Assembly (NCBI GenBank): GCA_017532145.1
Contig: JAFXJR010000104.1
Location: forward strand, 1-64,000
Reading direction: 5' to 3'
Origin: Lachnospiraceae bacterium
GTDB lineage: Bacteria; Bacillota; Clostridia; Lachnospirales; Lachnospiraceae
DNA length: 64,000 nucleotides
The first letter of the stretch is position 1. Each line of letters begins with the position of its first letter. Below are positions 54,333 through 63,721 of this stretch, in pieces. The notes beneath the pieces were generated by a model. The model saw nothing but the letters and a program-made list of their open reading frames with translations, had not been told where the DNA came from and made no database searches. The position numbers and the translations under genes are program-made.

Positions 54333-55931
54333 ATGAAATTAACATTTATTGGAGCTGCACATGAAGTAACAGGCAGCTGTCACTATCTGGAGGTGGCAGG
54401 CAAGCATATTCTGGTGGATTGTGGAATGGAGCAGGGAGCCCAGTATTATGAAAAGGCTCCTCTGCCGATCGATGAAGCAATGGTGGACTATGTTCTGCTT
54501 ACCCATGCACATGTAGACCATTCCGGTATGCTTCCGGGCTTGTATGCCAAGGGTTTTCGGGGACAGATTTTCACCACGGTAGCCACAGCAGATTTATGTA
54601 ATATTATGCTGCGTGACTGTGCCCATATCCAGATGCAGGAGGCCGAGTGGAAGAACCGGAAAGCAAAGAGGCATTCTGGTATAGAGCCTCATGAGCCTCT
54701 TTATACTATGGAGGATGCAGATGGAGCCATTCAGCAGCTGGTACCCTGTAAGTATAATAAGCTGGTGGAGGTGTGTGAAGGGGTCAGGATTCGGTTTACC
54801 GATATTGGCCATTTGCTGGGGTCTGCCAGTATTGAGGTGTGGCTGACAGAGGATGGGCATACGAAGAAGCTGGTATTTTCCGGTGATGTAGGCAATCTTC
54901 ACCAGCCATTGATTAAGGATCCGGAAAAGACGGAGGAGGCAGACTATGTCATCATAGAGTCTACCTATGGAGACAGGATACATTCAGCCACCCGTCCGGA
55001 TTATGTGTCTGAGCTGGCTCAGATTTTGCAGGAAACCTTCGATGCAGGAGGTAACGTGGTGATTCCCTCTTTTGCCGTAGGCAGAACCCAGGAGATTCTT
55101 TATTTTCTGCGGCAGATTAAGGCAGAAAACAGGATACAGGGACATCCCAATTTCCCAGTCTATGTAGATAGTCCGCTGGCTGTGGAGGCTACCGATATTT
55201 TCCAGAAAAATATTTCGGACTGTTTTGATGAAGAAGCCATGGAACTGGTGTACAGTGGGATTAATCCCATCCGTTTTCCCGGACTGCGGATGACGATTAC
55301 CAGTGATGAATCCAGAGCTATCAACTTTGACAGTACACCAAAAGTTATTATTTCTGCTTCAGGTATGTGTGAGGCGGGAAGAATACGCCACCATTTAAAG
55401 CACAATCTATGGAGGAGAGAATGTACCGTACTGTTTGTGGGATATCAGGCCAATGGTACTCTGGGAAGAGTACTGGTGGAGGGAGCCAGTGAGGTCAGGC
55501 TCTTTGGAGAAAGCATAGATGTCCGGGCAGAAATCAGGACACTGCAGGGTATTAGTGGTCATGCAGATAAGGATGGACTGATTCGTTGGTTGAAGGGCTT
55601 TGAGCAGAAGCCGGACAAAATCTTTGTCGTTCATGGAGAAAGCAGCGTCTGTGATGCCTTTACCGACTGTCTGGAAAGAGAGCATGGAATGGCTGCCTAT
55701 GCACCTTACAGTGGTACCAGAGTGAATCTGCTGACTGGTGAAATTGAATATCATGCTACAGCTAAGCCGTTAAAGAAGAAGGCAAGAACGGTATCTGATG
55801 TATTCCGTCGTTTGATGGCAGCAGGTCAGAGACTGCTGGCAGTTATTAGCAAAAACGAAGGTACATCCAACAAGGATTTGGCTAAGTTTGCAGACCAGAT
55901 TAATTCCCTTTGTGACAAGTGGGATAGATAA
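54333..55931 (+). CDS. MBL-fold beta-CASP metallo-hydrolase (RNA-type)
   Basis: A 532-residue nuclease-like enzyme of the CPSF-73/YshA-like type. The zinc motif HAHVDHSG is at residues 58-65, a further metal ligand is in DIGHLLGSAS and FSGDVG, and the beta-CASP domain covers about 250-390. The late His motifs are SGHADKDG and FVVHGE. RNA or other phosphodiester substrates are likely; the exact one is unknown. It is followed by thyA 31 bp downstream. Confidence 0.9.
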   Translation: MKLTFIGAAHEVTGSCHYLEVAGKHILVDCGMEQGAQYYEKAPLPIDEAMVDYVLLTHAHVDHSGMLPGLYAKGFRGQIFTTVATADLCNIMLRDCAHIQMQEAEWKNRKAKRHSGIEPHEPLYTMEDADGAIQQLVPCKYNKLVEVCEGVRIRFTDIGHLLGSASIEVWLTEDGHTKKLVFSGDVGNLHQPLIKDPEKTEEADYVIIESTYGDRIHSATRPDYVSELAQILQETFDAGGNVVIPSFAVGRTQEILYFLRQIKAENRIQGHPNFPVYVDSPLAVEATDIFQKNISDCFDEEAMELVYSGINPIRFPGLRMTITSDESRAINFDSTPKVIISASGMCEAGRIRHHLKHNLWRRECTVLFVGYQANGTLGRVLVEGASEVRLFGESIDVRAEIRTLQGISGHADKDGLIRWLKGFEQKPDKIFVVHGESSVCDAFTDCLEREHGMAAYAPYSGTRVNLLTGEIEYHATAKPLKKKARTVSDVFRRLMAAGQRLLAVISKNEGTSNKDLAKFADQINSLCDKWDR

Positions 55932-55962
55932 TAGAGGAAAAGAGGTAAAGGAGACAGTCAGC

Positions 55963-56811
55963 ATGAGCTATGCAGATCAGCTATTTATCAATATGTGCAG
56001 GGATATTCTGGAGAATGGAACCAGCACAGAGGGAGAAAAGGTACGGCCTCATTGGCCGGACGGGGAGGCTGCCTATACCATTAAGAAGTTTGGAGTAGTC
56101 AACCGGTATGATTTATCCAAAGAGTTTCCCATTCTGACTCTGCGCAGGACAGCTTTAAAGAGTGCTACGGATGAGTTGCTTTGGATTTGGCAGAAAAAGT
56201 CCAATAATGTAAAGGATTTGAACAGCCATATTTGGGATGCCTGGGCAGACGAGGAGGGCAGTATCGGCAAAGCCTATGGTTATCAGCTGGGAATCAAGCA
56301 TTCGTATAAAGAGGGCTGGATGGATCAGGTGGACAGGGTAATCTATGATTTAAAGAATAATCCCTTCAGTCGTCGGATAATGACCAATCTCTATGTGCAT
56401 CAGGATCTCCATGCCATGAAGCTTTATCCCTGTGCCTACAGTGTGACCTTTAATGTGACACAGAAAAAAGGGGAAGACAGGCTGGTGCTGAATGCCATAC
56501 TCAACCAACGCTCTCAGGATATACTGACGGCTAATAACTGGAATGTAGTACAGTATGCTGTACTGGTGCATATGCTGGCACAGGTCTGTGGAATGGTGCC
56601 CGGAGAGTTGATGCATGTTATTGCAGATGCCCATATTTATGACAGACATATTCCTTTGATAAGGGAGCTGATTGAGCGAACGCCTTATGAGGCTCCCTGT
56701 TTTAAACTGAATCCTGATATTCAGGATTTTTATGCCTTTACCTGTGAGGATGTACATCTGGAAAATTACAAAACCGGTTCTCAGATAGAGCAGATACCGG
56801 TAGCGATATAA
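55963..56811 (+). CDS. thyA: Thymidylate synthase (ThyA)
   Basis: The product makes dTMP from dUMP using methylene-THF and releases dihydrofolate. It is 282 residues. The catalytic Cys157 is in KLYPCAYS, and folate/dUMP-site segments include RRTALKSATDELLW, LNQRSQDILTANNWN and HVIADAHIYDRH. AAAGGAG precedes ATG 55963. The next gene, folA, would recycle the DHF product, a usual thyA-folA pair, but carries a stop codon in this sequence. Confidence 0.95.
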   Translation: MSYADQLFINMCRDILENGTSTEGEKVRPHWPDGEAAYTIKKFGVVNRYDLSKEFPILTLRRTALKSATDELLWIWQKKSNNVKDLNSHIWDAWADEEGSIGKAYGYQLGIKHSYKEGWMDQVDRVIYDLKNNPFSRRIMTNLYVHQDLHAMKLYPCAYSVTFNVTQKKGEDRLVLNAILNQRSQDILTANNWNVVQYAVLVHMLAQVCGMVPGELMHVIADAHIYDRHIPLIRELIERTPYEAPCFKLNPDIQDFYAFTCEDVHLENYKTGSQIEQIPVAI

Positions 56812-56850
56812 TCGTAGTTTACTTAAGTCAGAAAGGAGCTGGGTACAAAG

Positions 56851-57345
56851 ATGAATATGATTGTGGCAGTGGATAGAAACTGGGCAATCGGCAATCAGGG
56901 GGAGCTACTGGTCAGGATTCCCAATGACCATAAATTTTTCAGAGAGGAGACCACAGGCAAGGTGGTTGTGCTGGGGAGAAAGACTCTGGATACCTTTCCT
57001 CAGGGGCTTCCCCTGAAAAACAGAACCAATATTATTTTGTCCGCTAATCCTGATTTTCAGGTAAAGGATGGGATAGTGGTTCATCATTTGGAAGAACTGA
57101 AAAAGGAACTGGAAAAGTATAGAAATGAGGATATATATATTATAGGCGGTGACAGTGTATATAAACAGCTATTGCCCTGGTGTCAGGTGGTTCATGTGAC
57201 GAAAATCGATCACAGCTATCAGGCAGATGCTTAATTTCCCAATCTGGATAAAATGGAGGAATGGGTAATTACAGCAGAAAGTGAAGAACAAACCTATTTT
57301 GACATTGCCTATCAGTTTATCCGATACGAAAGACACCAAGGTTAA
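56851..57345 (+). pseudogene. folA: Dihydrofolate reductase with in-frame TAA
   Basis: The first 127 codons encode a normal DHFR (NMIVAVDRNWAIGNQGELL, acidic Asp26 in IPNDHKFF, VVLGRKTLDTFP, IIGGDSVYKQLLP). TAA at 57232-57234 interrupts the motif ADA-stop-FPNLD, where active enzymes have a Tyr or Phe codon. The same frame stays open for 36 more codons, encoding the expected C-terminal strands (EEQTYFDIAYQFIRYER), to TAA at 57343. So it is one base from intact. Either the enzyme is truncated (127 of 164 residues), the stop is read through, or the sequence has an error. AAAGGAG precedes the start. Confidence 0.85.
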
Positions 57346-57366
57346 GTAGGGTGTCTTTCCTTTTTT
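57328..57366 (+). terminator. Intrinsic terminator after folA
   Basis: GAAAGACACC pairs perfectly with GGTGTCTTTC around a 12-nt loop, followed by CTTTTTT. It overlaps the end of the full-length folA frame, which supports 57345 as the original gene end. Confidence 0.9.
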
Positions 57367-57384
57367 CCAAAGGTTTTAGGCAGA

Positions 57385-57413
57385 TTGTTGACTTTTAGAA
57401 TAAAAAGTATAAT
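57385..57413 (+). promoter_or_regulatory. Candidate promoter of ilvE
   Basis: TTGTTG (57385-57390) and TATAAT (57408-57413) are 17 bp apart; an overlapping TTGACT at 14 bp is less well spaced. It lies 45 bp before ilvE. There is no room for a T-box leader. Confidence 0.6.
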
Positions 57414-57457
57414 AATAAAGTGTTAGATAAGGATAGACAGGAAGAAGGTAGGATGAG

Positions 57458-58483
57458 ATGGAAAAGAAAAATTTGGATTGGGCAAATATTGGATTTGGGT
57501 ATATCAAAACGGATCAAAGATACGTTTCTAATTATAAAGCCGGTGTCTGGGATGAGGGAAGATTGACAGATGAGGACATGCTTACCATTAGTGAGTGTGC
57601 AGGAGTACTCCAGTATGCACAGACTATCTTTGAGGGAATGAAGGCATATACGACAGAGGATGGACGAATCGTAACCTTTCGTCCGGATTTAAATGCAGCC
57701 CGTATGGCTGATTCAGCAAAAAGGCTGGAAATGCCGGTATTTCCCCAGGAGCGTTTTGTGGAGGCAGTACTTAAGACTACGGCTGCCAATCAGGCTTATG
57801 TTCCTCCTTTTGGTTCAGGAGCCACACTGTATTTAAGACCCTATATGTTTGGTTCTAGCCCGGTAATTGGGGTAAAGCCGGCAGAGGAATATCAGTTTAG
57901 AATTTTTGCTACCCCGGTAGGACCTTATTTTAAGGGAGGAGTAAAGCCCCTGACGATCTGTGTCAGTGATTTTGACCGTGCAGCTCCCCATGGAACAGGA
58001 CATATTAAGGCCGGATTGAATTATGCCATGAGTCTTCATGCCATCCAGACAGCACATAGAAACGGTTTCGATGAAAATATGTATCTGGATGCAGCAACTC
58101 GTACCAGGGTGGAGGAGACAGGAGGAGCTAATTTCCTGTTTGTTACTAGGGATAATAAGGTAATTACTCCTAAATCTGACAGCATCCTGCCTTCCATTAC
58201 CAGACGTTCTCTGATGTATGTGGCAAAGGAGTATCTGGGGTTAGAAACAGAGGAGAGAGCAGTTTATCTGGAGGAACTGGCAGATTTTGCAGAATGTGGA
58301 CTGTGTGGAACGGCAGCAGTAATTTCTCCCGTAGGAAAAATTGTGGATCATGGCAAGGAAATCTGTTTGCCCAGCGGTATGGGGGATATGGGTCCGATTA
58401 CAAAGAAGTTGTATGACACGCTGACAGGTATCCAGATGGGCAGAATAGAGGCTCCTAAGGGCTGGTTAGTAGAAATCAATTAA
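57458..58483 (+). CDS. ilvE: Branched-chain amino acid aminotransferase
   Basis: A 341-residue fold-type IV PLP enzyme that transaminates Leu, Ile and Val and their keto acids. The PLP Lys is in GHIKAGLNYAMS; other hallmarks are FEGMKAYTTEDGRIVTFRP, YLRPYMFGS, VEETGGANFLF and the CGTAAVISPVG motif. GAAGAAGG lies a few bases before the start. It appears monocistronic, with its own promoter. Confidence 0.95.
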   Translation: MEKKNLDWANIGFGYIKTDQRYVSNYKAGVWDEGRLTDEDMLTISECAGVLQYAQTIFEGMKAYTTEDGRIVTFRPDLNAARMADSAKRLEMPVFPQERFVEAVLKTTAANQAYVPPFGSGATLYLRPYMFGSSPVIGVKPAEEYQFRIFATPVGPYFKGGVKPLTICVSDFDRAAPHGTGHIKAGLNYAMSLHAIQTAHRNGFDENMYLDAATRTRVEETGGANFLFVTRDNKVITPKSDSILPSITRRSLMYVAKEYLGLETEERAVYLEELADFAECGLCGTAAVISPVGKIVDHGKEICLPSGMGDMGPITKKLYDTLTGIQMGRIEAPKGWLVEIN

Positions 58484-58549
58484 TTAGTTTTAACCGAATC
58501 AAGCAGCAAAATTCAATGAGGTTGAATGTTGAACGCAGGTGGAGACAGA

Positions 58550-59683
58550 ATGAAGTTTTTACATACAGGAGACTTGCATATAGGAAAAATAGTTAATGAT
58601 TTTTCCATGCTGGAGGATCAGCGGCATATATTGGAGCAGATTTATCAGTTTGCCCTTCGGGAGCAGGTGGATGCAGTAATTGTGGCAGGAGACGTCTATG
58701 ACCGTGCTATCCCTCCGGCGGAGGCAGTACTGCTTTTTAATGATTTTTTAACGAAGCTGGAGCAGGCAAAGATACCAGTTCTTATGATTAGCGGCAACCA
58801 TGACTCACCGGAAAGGGTGAGTTTTGCTGCCAGGATTCTTGAGAACCAGCATATTTATATTTCAGGTATCTGCGACAGACCCCTGAAAAGGGTTTATTTT
58901 CAAGATGAATATGGAGAAGTGACGTTTGTTCTGCTACCTTTTGTAAAGCCGGCCGTGGTGGGGGCAAAAACGAATGGAGAAGCGGTAGAGAGATTGTTGG
59001 GTGAGGAGAAGCTGGAAGAAGGAAGGAAGGTGCTTATCACCCATTATTTTGTGACAGATGCAGGAAAAACTCCGGAACTATGTGAGGGAGAGACTACCGT
59101 ACATGTGGGTGGATTGGACAATGTGGAAGCGTCTCTTTTTTCTGATTTTGACTATGTGGCTTTAGGGCATATTCATAAGCCTCAGAAGATAGGGCAGGGA
59201 GACAATTATTATGCCGGTGCTCCTCTGGCCTATTCTTTTTCTGAAGCAGGCCAGGAAAAGAGTGTGAATCTGGTAGAACTAAAAGAAAAGGGAAGGCTGT
59301 CCGTAACCAGACTTCCCCTTTCTCCCCTTCATCAAATGCGTCGGATTAGAGGGCGATTGGAGGAACTGATGGCAGTCCAGGTGGTAGAGGCAGCAGATGC
59401 CGGAGATTATATCCGGGCAGAACTGACCAATGAAGAGGAACTGATAGATCCGATTGGTACGCTGAGAACAGTCTATCCGAATGTAATGCAGATTGTTATG
59501 CTGAAAAATGAAAAAAGGGAGACTTCCTCTTATACCAGTCGATGTATCGAAAGAAAGAAGGATGTGTGCCTGTTGTTTCAGGAGTTTTATCATATGCTTC
59601 GGGGAGAAGAACCAGATGCACAGAGAATGGAACTGATACAGGAGGTGGCCAGAGAAGCTCAGCATGAGGAGATGCGAAGTTAG
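58550..59683 (+). CDS. sbcD: Exonuclease SbcD (Mre11-like)
   Basis: A 377-residue nuclease subunit of the SbcCD complex, which cuts DNA hairpins and processes ends. Metallophosphatase motifs are GDLHIGK (Asp8, His10), VAGDVYDRAIPP, ISGNHDSP, ITHYFV and ALGHIHKP. ATG 58550 follows GGTGGAG; an in-frame TTG at 58526 is rejected. It is paired with sbcC 57 bp downstream. Confidence 0.95.
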   Translation: MKFLHTGDLHIGKIVNDFSMLEDQRHILEQIYQFALREQVDAVIVAGDVYDRAIPPAEAVLLFNDFLTKLEQAKIPVLMISGNHDSPERVSFAARILENQHIYISGICDRPLKRVYFQDEYGEVTFVLLPFVKPAVVGAKTNGEAVERLLGEEKLEEGRKVLITHYFVTDAGKTPELCEGETTVHVGGLDNVEASLFSDFDYVALGHIHKPQKIGQGDNYYAGAPLAYSFSEAGQEKSVNLVELKEKGRLSVTRLPLSPLHQMRRIRGRLEELMAVQVVEAADAGDYIRAELTNEEELIDPIGTLRTVYPNVMQIVMLKNEKRETSSYTSRCIERKKDVCLLFQEFYHMLRGEEPDAQRMELIQEVAREAQHEEMRS

Positions 59684-59740
59684 AATGGCAGTTATTGTGG
59701 AGATACTCATTGCAAGAAAGGAAGGAGCAGGGAGAAGACG

Positions 59741-62353
59741 ATGAAGCCGGAAAAGCTGATACTTTCTGCCTGGGGACCCTATAAAGATAGGGCAGAGGTG
59801 GATTTTTCCAGCCTTAGAGAAAGAGGGCTGTTTTTGATTACCGGATCTACCGGTGCGGGAAAAACCACAATTTTTGATGCCATTACCTATGCTCTTTATG
59901 GAAGCATGAGTGGAGAACAGCGGGAAAAAAATACGGTACGCAGTGATTTTGCGTCTGCCCAGACTCCTACCTATGTGGAGCTGTGGATGCAGCATGGGGG
60001 AAAGGAATATCATATTTTTAGAAATCCTGAGTATCTGCGTCCCAAAAAGAAAAAGGGCGGTCAGGGAGAGTATACAAAGGAAAAGGAAAAGGCTGTTCTT
60101 TATCTGCCGGATGGAGGAATAATCGAGGGCAGCAGTGAGGTCAATCGGAAATTGCAGGATATTTTAGTTCTGGATTATCGACAGTTTAAACAGGTATCAA
60201 TGATTGCTCAGGGCGAGTTTACCAGGCTTCTGACGGCTTCTTCTTCTGAAAAAATGAAAATCTTTCGGGAACTCTTTTCTACTACCCTTTATGAACGGTT
60301 TGCAGGGATTTTAAGAAGTCGTTCTACAGAAATCTACCGTCAGATAGCAGTCTGCCGAAATCGTATGGAGGAAGATATGCAGATGCTCCACAGAGGGGAA
60401 GACCAGGAGGAAGATGCTATCCTGACCGGCAGCGAGTTTACCGATTATCAGCGGATTTTGGAGAACTTAAAGGAAAGACAGGAAGGGATGACGCAGGAAC
60501 TGAAGCAGGCAGAGCAAGATTATGCCCACAGAGAGCAGCAGACGATTGCTTTAACCGAGAGGATTGGCAGGGCTGGACAGATAAATGGGAAATTGGAGAA
60601 GCTGCAGGGATTGTTGCAGCAGCGAGAGAAGCTGACCGTTCAGCAAGCGGAAATCAGTTCTTTAGAACAAAGACTGCAGCACTCCCGGCAAGCTGCGGGA
60701 TTGATGGAGTCTTACAGCAGAGCAAGGCAGGCAAGGCAGCAACAGGAAGTCATGAAGCAAAAGCTTGAAAGAGAAAGGCAGGAGCTGGTTGCCTGTATCC
60801 GTCAGGAAGAGGAAGAACGTCCACGTTTTCAAAAAAAAGAGGAGATTCGACAGGCTTATGTCTGGCTTGCCTGTTGGAGGGAACGAAAGAAAGCTTTAGA
60901 AGAAGCCGATGGAAAGCTGAGGCAAAAGCAGGAGGAACTGGGCAGACTGCAGCAGCAATATATCAAACAGGAGGAAGTAGCTTCTATCAGAAAAAGGGAG
61001 TGGGAAGCAGCAGACCAGACGCTGAAACGGGCAGCCGTAGGGCTGGTGGCAAGGCAGGTAAAAGAGGGGGAGCCATGCCCTGTTTGTGGCTCTGTAGAGC
61101 ATCCCAAAATTGCAGAAACGGCAGGAGAACTTCCTGATGAAAGGCGGATACAGCAGCTGAAGAAGACCTATGATAAGGAGCAGGAACGATTAATGGAAAT
61201 CCATGGCAGGGCAGCAGCCTGTCAGGGTGAGGCGGCTGCCTGTCAGAAGCAAAAGGAAGGTTTACAGACCCAGGTACAGGAAGCAGCAGAGGTGTTAAAA
61301 CAGACGTCGGAAGACATACAGGAACTGTTGAAAAAGATGTCAGAAAAGCAATATGAGCAGGCACTTCGCCATTATGAGACACTTTGTGTACAAAGGAAGG
61401 AAAAGGGAGAAAGGCTGAGCAGAGAAGAAGATGCCTTGCAGGCTCAGCAAGAGATGGTTGTTCAGTTGGAGGATTTATTTTCTAATAGTAGACAGAAGGC
61501 TGGATTTGCTTCTCTCAGGGATTTTGAAGAAGCTATTTTACCGACTGCACAGATAGAACGGATAGAGGCAAGATGTCAGGAGTACTACGCACAGCTACGG
61601 GCAGTGGAAGAACTGGTAGAGCATCTGCAGCAGGAGACTCAGGGAGAAGCTTGGGTAGACATAAGTGCATGGCAGGAAGAACTGGACAGTCTACAGAAGG
61701 AAAAGAAAAAAGCTTTGGAACTTTTGCAGGAAAAAAATCACAAACTGCAGGAAGTACAAAAAGTGAGAGCTTCCTTAAAGGAAAAAAAGGAACAGCTGGA
61801 TGAACTGGTTAAAAGCTATGGGATCATAAAGGATTTGGATAATCTGGCCAGTGGAAATAATCCGCGAAGGCTGGTCTTTGAGCAGTATGTTCTGGCAGGT
61901 TATTTTGAGGAAATTCTCAGGACGGCCAATCTGCGTTTGGAACGGATGACAGGAGGGCGTTATCAGTTGTCCAGACAGGAGGAGGTTAGCGACGGCAGAA
62001 CAAGAGATAATCTGGAAATACGTATTTTAGATTACTATACCGGTAAATATCGTTCAGTCAAAACACTGTCGGGTGGGGAATCCTTTCAGGTTTCTTTAGC
62101 TCTGGCTTTGGGGATGAGTGATATGATTCAGGGGTATAGTGGGGGAATCCGGGTGGACACACTCTTTATTGATGAGGGGTTCGGTGCATTGGATGGAGAG
62201 TCTTTGGAAATGGCCTGTCAGACATTAATGTCTCTGGTAGAAAAGGACAGATTGATTGGTATTATTTCCCATGTACAGGAACTGGCAGAAAAAATAGAAC
62301 GGCAGATTATCGTTATCCGAACCAAAACAGGAAGCACAGTAAGAGTCTGGTAG
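59741..62353 (+). CDS. sbcC: Exonuclease SbcC (Rad50-like ATPase)
   Basis: An 870-residue SMC-like ATPase. Walker A GSTGAGKTT is at residues 35-43, Gln-rich long coiled coils flank a zinc hook CPVC at 446-449 (EPCPVCGSVEHP), the signature LSGGESF is near residue 775, and Walker B is in TLFIDEGFGALD near 806. It partners SbcD from the upstream gene. AAGGAG lies before ATG 59741. It is unrelated in function to the jetC gene but shares the ATPase architecture. Confidence 0.95.
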   Translation: MKPEKLILSAWGPYKDRAEVDFSSLRERGLFLITGSTGAGKTTIFDAITYALYGSMSGEQREKNTVRSDFASAQTPTYVELWMQHGGKEYHIFRNPEYLRPKKKKGGQGEYTKEKEKAVLYLPDGGIIEGSSEVNRKLQDILVLDYRQFKQVSMIAQGEFTRLLTASSSEKMKIFRELFSTTLYERFAGILRSRSTEIYRQIAVCRNRMEEDMQMLHRGEDQEEDAILTGSEFTDYQRILENLKERQEGMTQELKQAEQDYAHREQQTIALTERIGRAGQINGKLEKLQGLLQQREKLTVQQAEISSLEQRLQHSRQAAGLMESYSRARQARQQQEVMKQKLERERQELVACIRQEEEERPRFQKKEEIRQAYVWLACWRERKKALEEADGKLRQKQEELGRLQQQYIKQEEVASIRKREWEAADQTLKRAAVGLVARQVKEGEPCPVCGSVEHPKIAETAGELPDERRIQQLKKTYDKEQERLMEIHGRAAACQGEAAACQKQKEGLQTQVQEAAEVLKQTSEDIQELLKKMSEKQYEQALRHYETLCVQRKEKGERLSREEDALQAQQEMVVQLEDLFSNSRQKAGFASLRDFEEAILPTAQIERIEARCQEYYAQLRAVEELVEHLQQETQGEAWVDISAWQEELDSLQKEKKKALELLQEKNHKLQEVQKVRASLKEKKEQLDELVKSYGIIKDLDNLASGNNPRRLVFEQYVLAGYFEEILRTANLRLERMTGGRYQLSRQEEVSDGRTRDNLEIRILDYYTGKYRSVKTLSGGESFQVSLALALGMSDMIQGYSGGIRVDTLFIDEGFGALDGESLEMACQTLMSLVEKDRLIGIISHVQELAEKIERQIIVIRTKTGSTVRVW

Positions 62354-62409
62354 TGAGGAGGTAAGGAAGGTTTTCTGTTTCACCTAGGGGAAATGAAAGG
62401 ATTTTATCA

Positions 62410-63501
62410 ATGAAAATCAATAGGATAGGGAAAAAAAAGAAAAAGCTTTGCTTGGTAGCACTGCTGGTGGCAGTTTGGGGAGGTTTGGTCTGCTTTTCCG
62501 GTTGTGAAGGTAACCTGAATATAGGTACCAGAGTAGTATTTACTATGGGCTTTGATAAGGATGAGGTGTTTCAGATTGAAGGAATATCCTGTAGACTGCC
62601 AGAGCTTATGGTCTATTTAACCACGTCTCAAAATCAGTATGAAAGCGTCTATGGAGAGGAAATCTGGAAGGCCAGTGTAAATGGAATTACTTTAGAGCAG
62701 AATATAAAGGATATTGCCTTGGCAAGAATTGCTCAGATTAAGACGATGAACCTGTTAGCAAAGGAGCATGGAGTAGAGCTGACAGAGCAGGAGCAGGAAA
62801 CCGTTGCAGAGACGGCAGGTGTCTATTATAGTAGCTTAAACGAAACGGAAAAGGAACTGTTGGGAGTGACGGAGGCTATGATTACCAGGCTATATGCAGA
62901 GTATGCTCTGGCAGACAAGATTTACCAATATATTATAAAAGATATCAATCCTGAAATCAGTGATGATGAAGCCAGAACGATTCGGATTCAGCAGATTCTG
63001 TTGAAAACTTATGCTTTGGATGGAACCGGAAAACGGATTGAGTATACAGAGGAGACAAAGGGGGATGTCTATACACTGGCACAGAGCATACTGACAAAGG
63101 CCAGGGAAGGAGAGGATTTTGAGGAATTGATGGAGACCTATGGAGAGGATGGTTATGGTACCTGGTCTTTTGGAAAAGGGGAAAAAGATCCGGTTCTTGA
63201 AGAGGCTGCCTTTCAGCTGGGAAATGGAGAGATGACTCTGGTGGAAACCAGGGATGGCTATCATATTATGAAGTGTATCAGTACACTGGATCGGGCAGAG
63301 ACAGAGGCAAATAAGGTGAAAATTATGGAGGAGAGGAAGCAAGAGGTGTTTGGGGAGGAATATGATGTTTTTGTGGAGTCTCTGACCAGAAAACAAAATA
63401 TGAAGCTTTGGGAAAAAGTGGAGTTTATCCGGGATGAGAGAGTAAAAACCTCCAATTTTTTTGAAATCTATGAAGAATATTTCAGTTTACAAAAATTTTA
63501 G
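62410..63501 (+). CDS. PrsA-like peptidyl-prolyl isomerase lipoprotein
   Basis: A 363-residue lipoprotein. A Lys-rich N-terminus and hydrophobic signal end at lipobox Cys32 (FSGC). An N-terminal chaperone-like region (about 50-190) is followed by a parvulin domain (about 190-300; IQQILLKTYA, AREGEDFEELMETYGEDG, GNGEMTLVETRDGYHIMKC). It likely folds secreted proteins at the outer membrane leaflet. AAAGGA lies upstream. It precedes htpG, another chaperone. Confidence 0.88.
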   Translation: MKINRIGKKKKKLCLVALLVAVWGGLVCFSGCEGNLNIGTRVVFTMGFDKDEVFQIEGISCRLPELMVYLTTSQNQYESVYGEEIWKASVNGITLEQNIKDIALARIAQIKTMNLLAKEHGVELTEQEQETVAETAGVYYSSLNETEKELLGVTEAMITRLYAEYALADKIYQYIIKDINPEISDDEARTIRIQQILLKTYALDGTGKRIEYTEETKGDVYTLAQSILTKAREGEDFEELMETYGEDGYGTWSFGKGEKDPVLEEAAFQLGNGEMTLVETRDGYHIMKCISTLDRAETEANKVKIMEERKQEVFGEEYDVFVESLTRKQNMKLWEKVEFIRDERVKTSNFFEIYEEYFSLQKF

Positions 63502-63543
63502 AAATCTTCAAAAGGGCATAAATACTGAAAAAAACAAAAGTTA

Positions 63544-63570
63544 TTAGCACTCTCATGGAATGAGTGCTAA
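63544..63570 (+). promoter_or_regulatory. CIRCE operator (HrcA binding site)
   Basis: TTAGCACTC-N9-GAGTGCTAA is a perfect match to the CIRCE consensus. It lies directly upstream of a -35 box and about 150 bp before htpG, implying HrcA repression of htpG. The palindrome followed by six T residues might also act as a terminator for the preceding lipoprotein gene. Confidence 0.93.
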
Positions 63571-63577
63571 TTTTTTC

Positions 63578-63606
63578 TTGACTTTTTTGGAATAGGGCAT
63601 TAAACT
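63578..63606 (+). promoter_or_regulatory. Promoter of htpG
   Basis: TTGACT (63578-63583) and TAAACT (63601-63606) are 17 bp apart, starting 8 bp after the CIRCE element. A leader of about 110 bp follows before the htpG start. Confidence 0.65.
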
Positions 63607-63721
63607 TGGATTACATAAAATAATTTGATTAGCTTCTTTCCATTGGAGATAGAGCTGGACTGCTTGTCTGATTTGGGAAAGGAGTATATGGATAAGATGG
63701 AAGAAAGGGAAGTGACTGACT

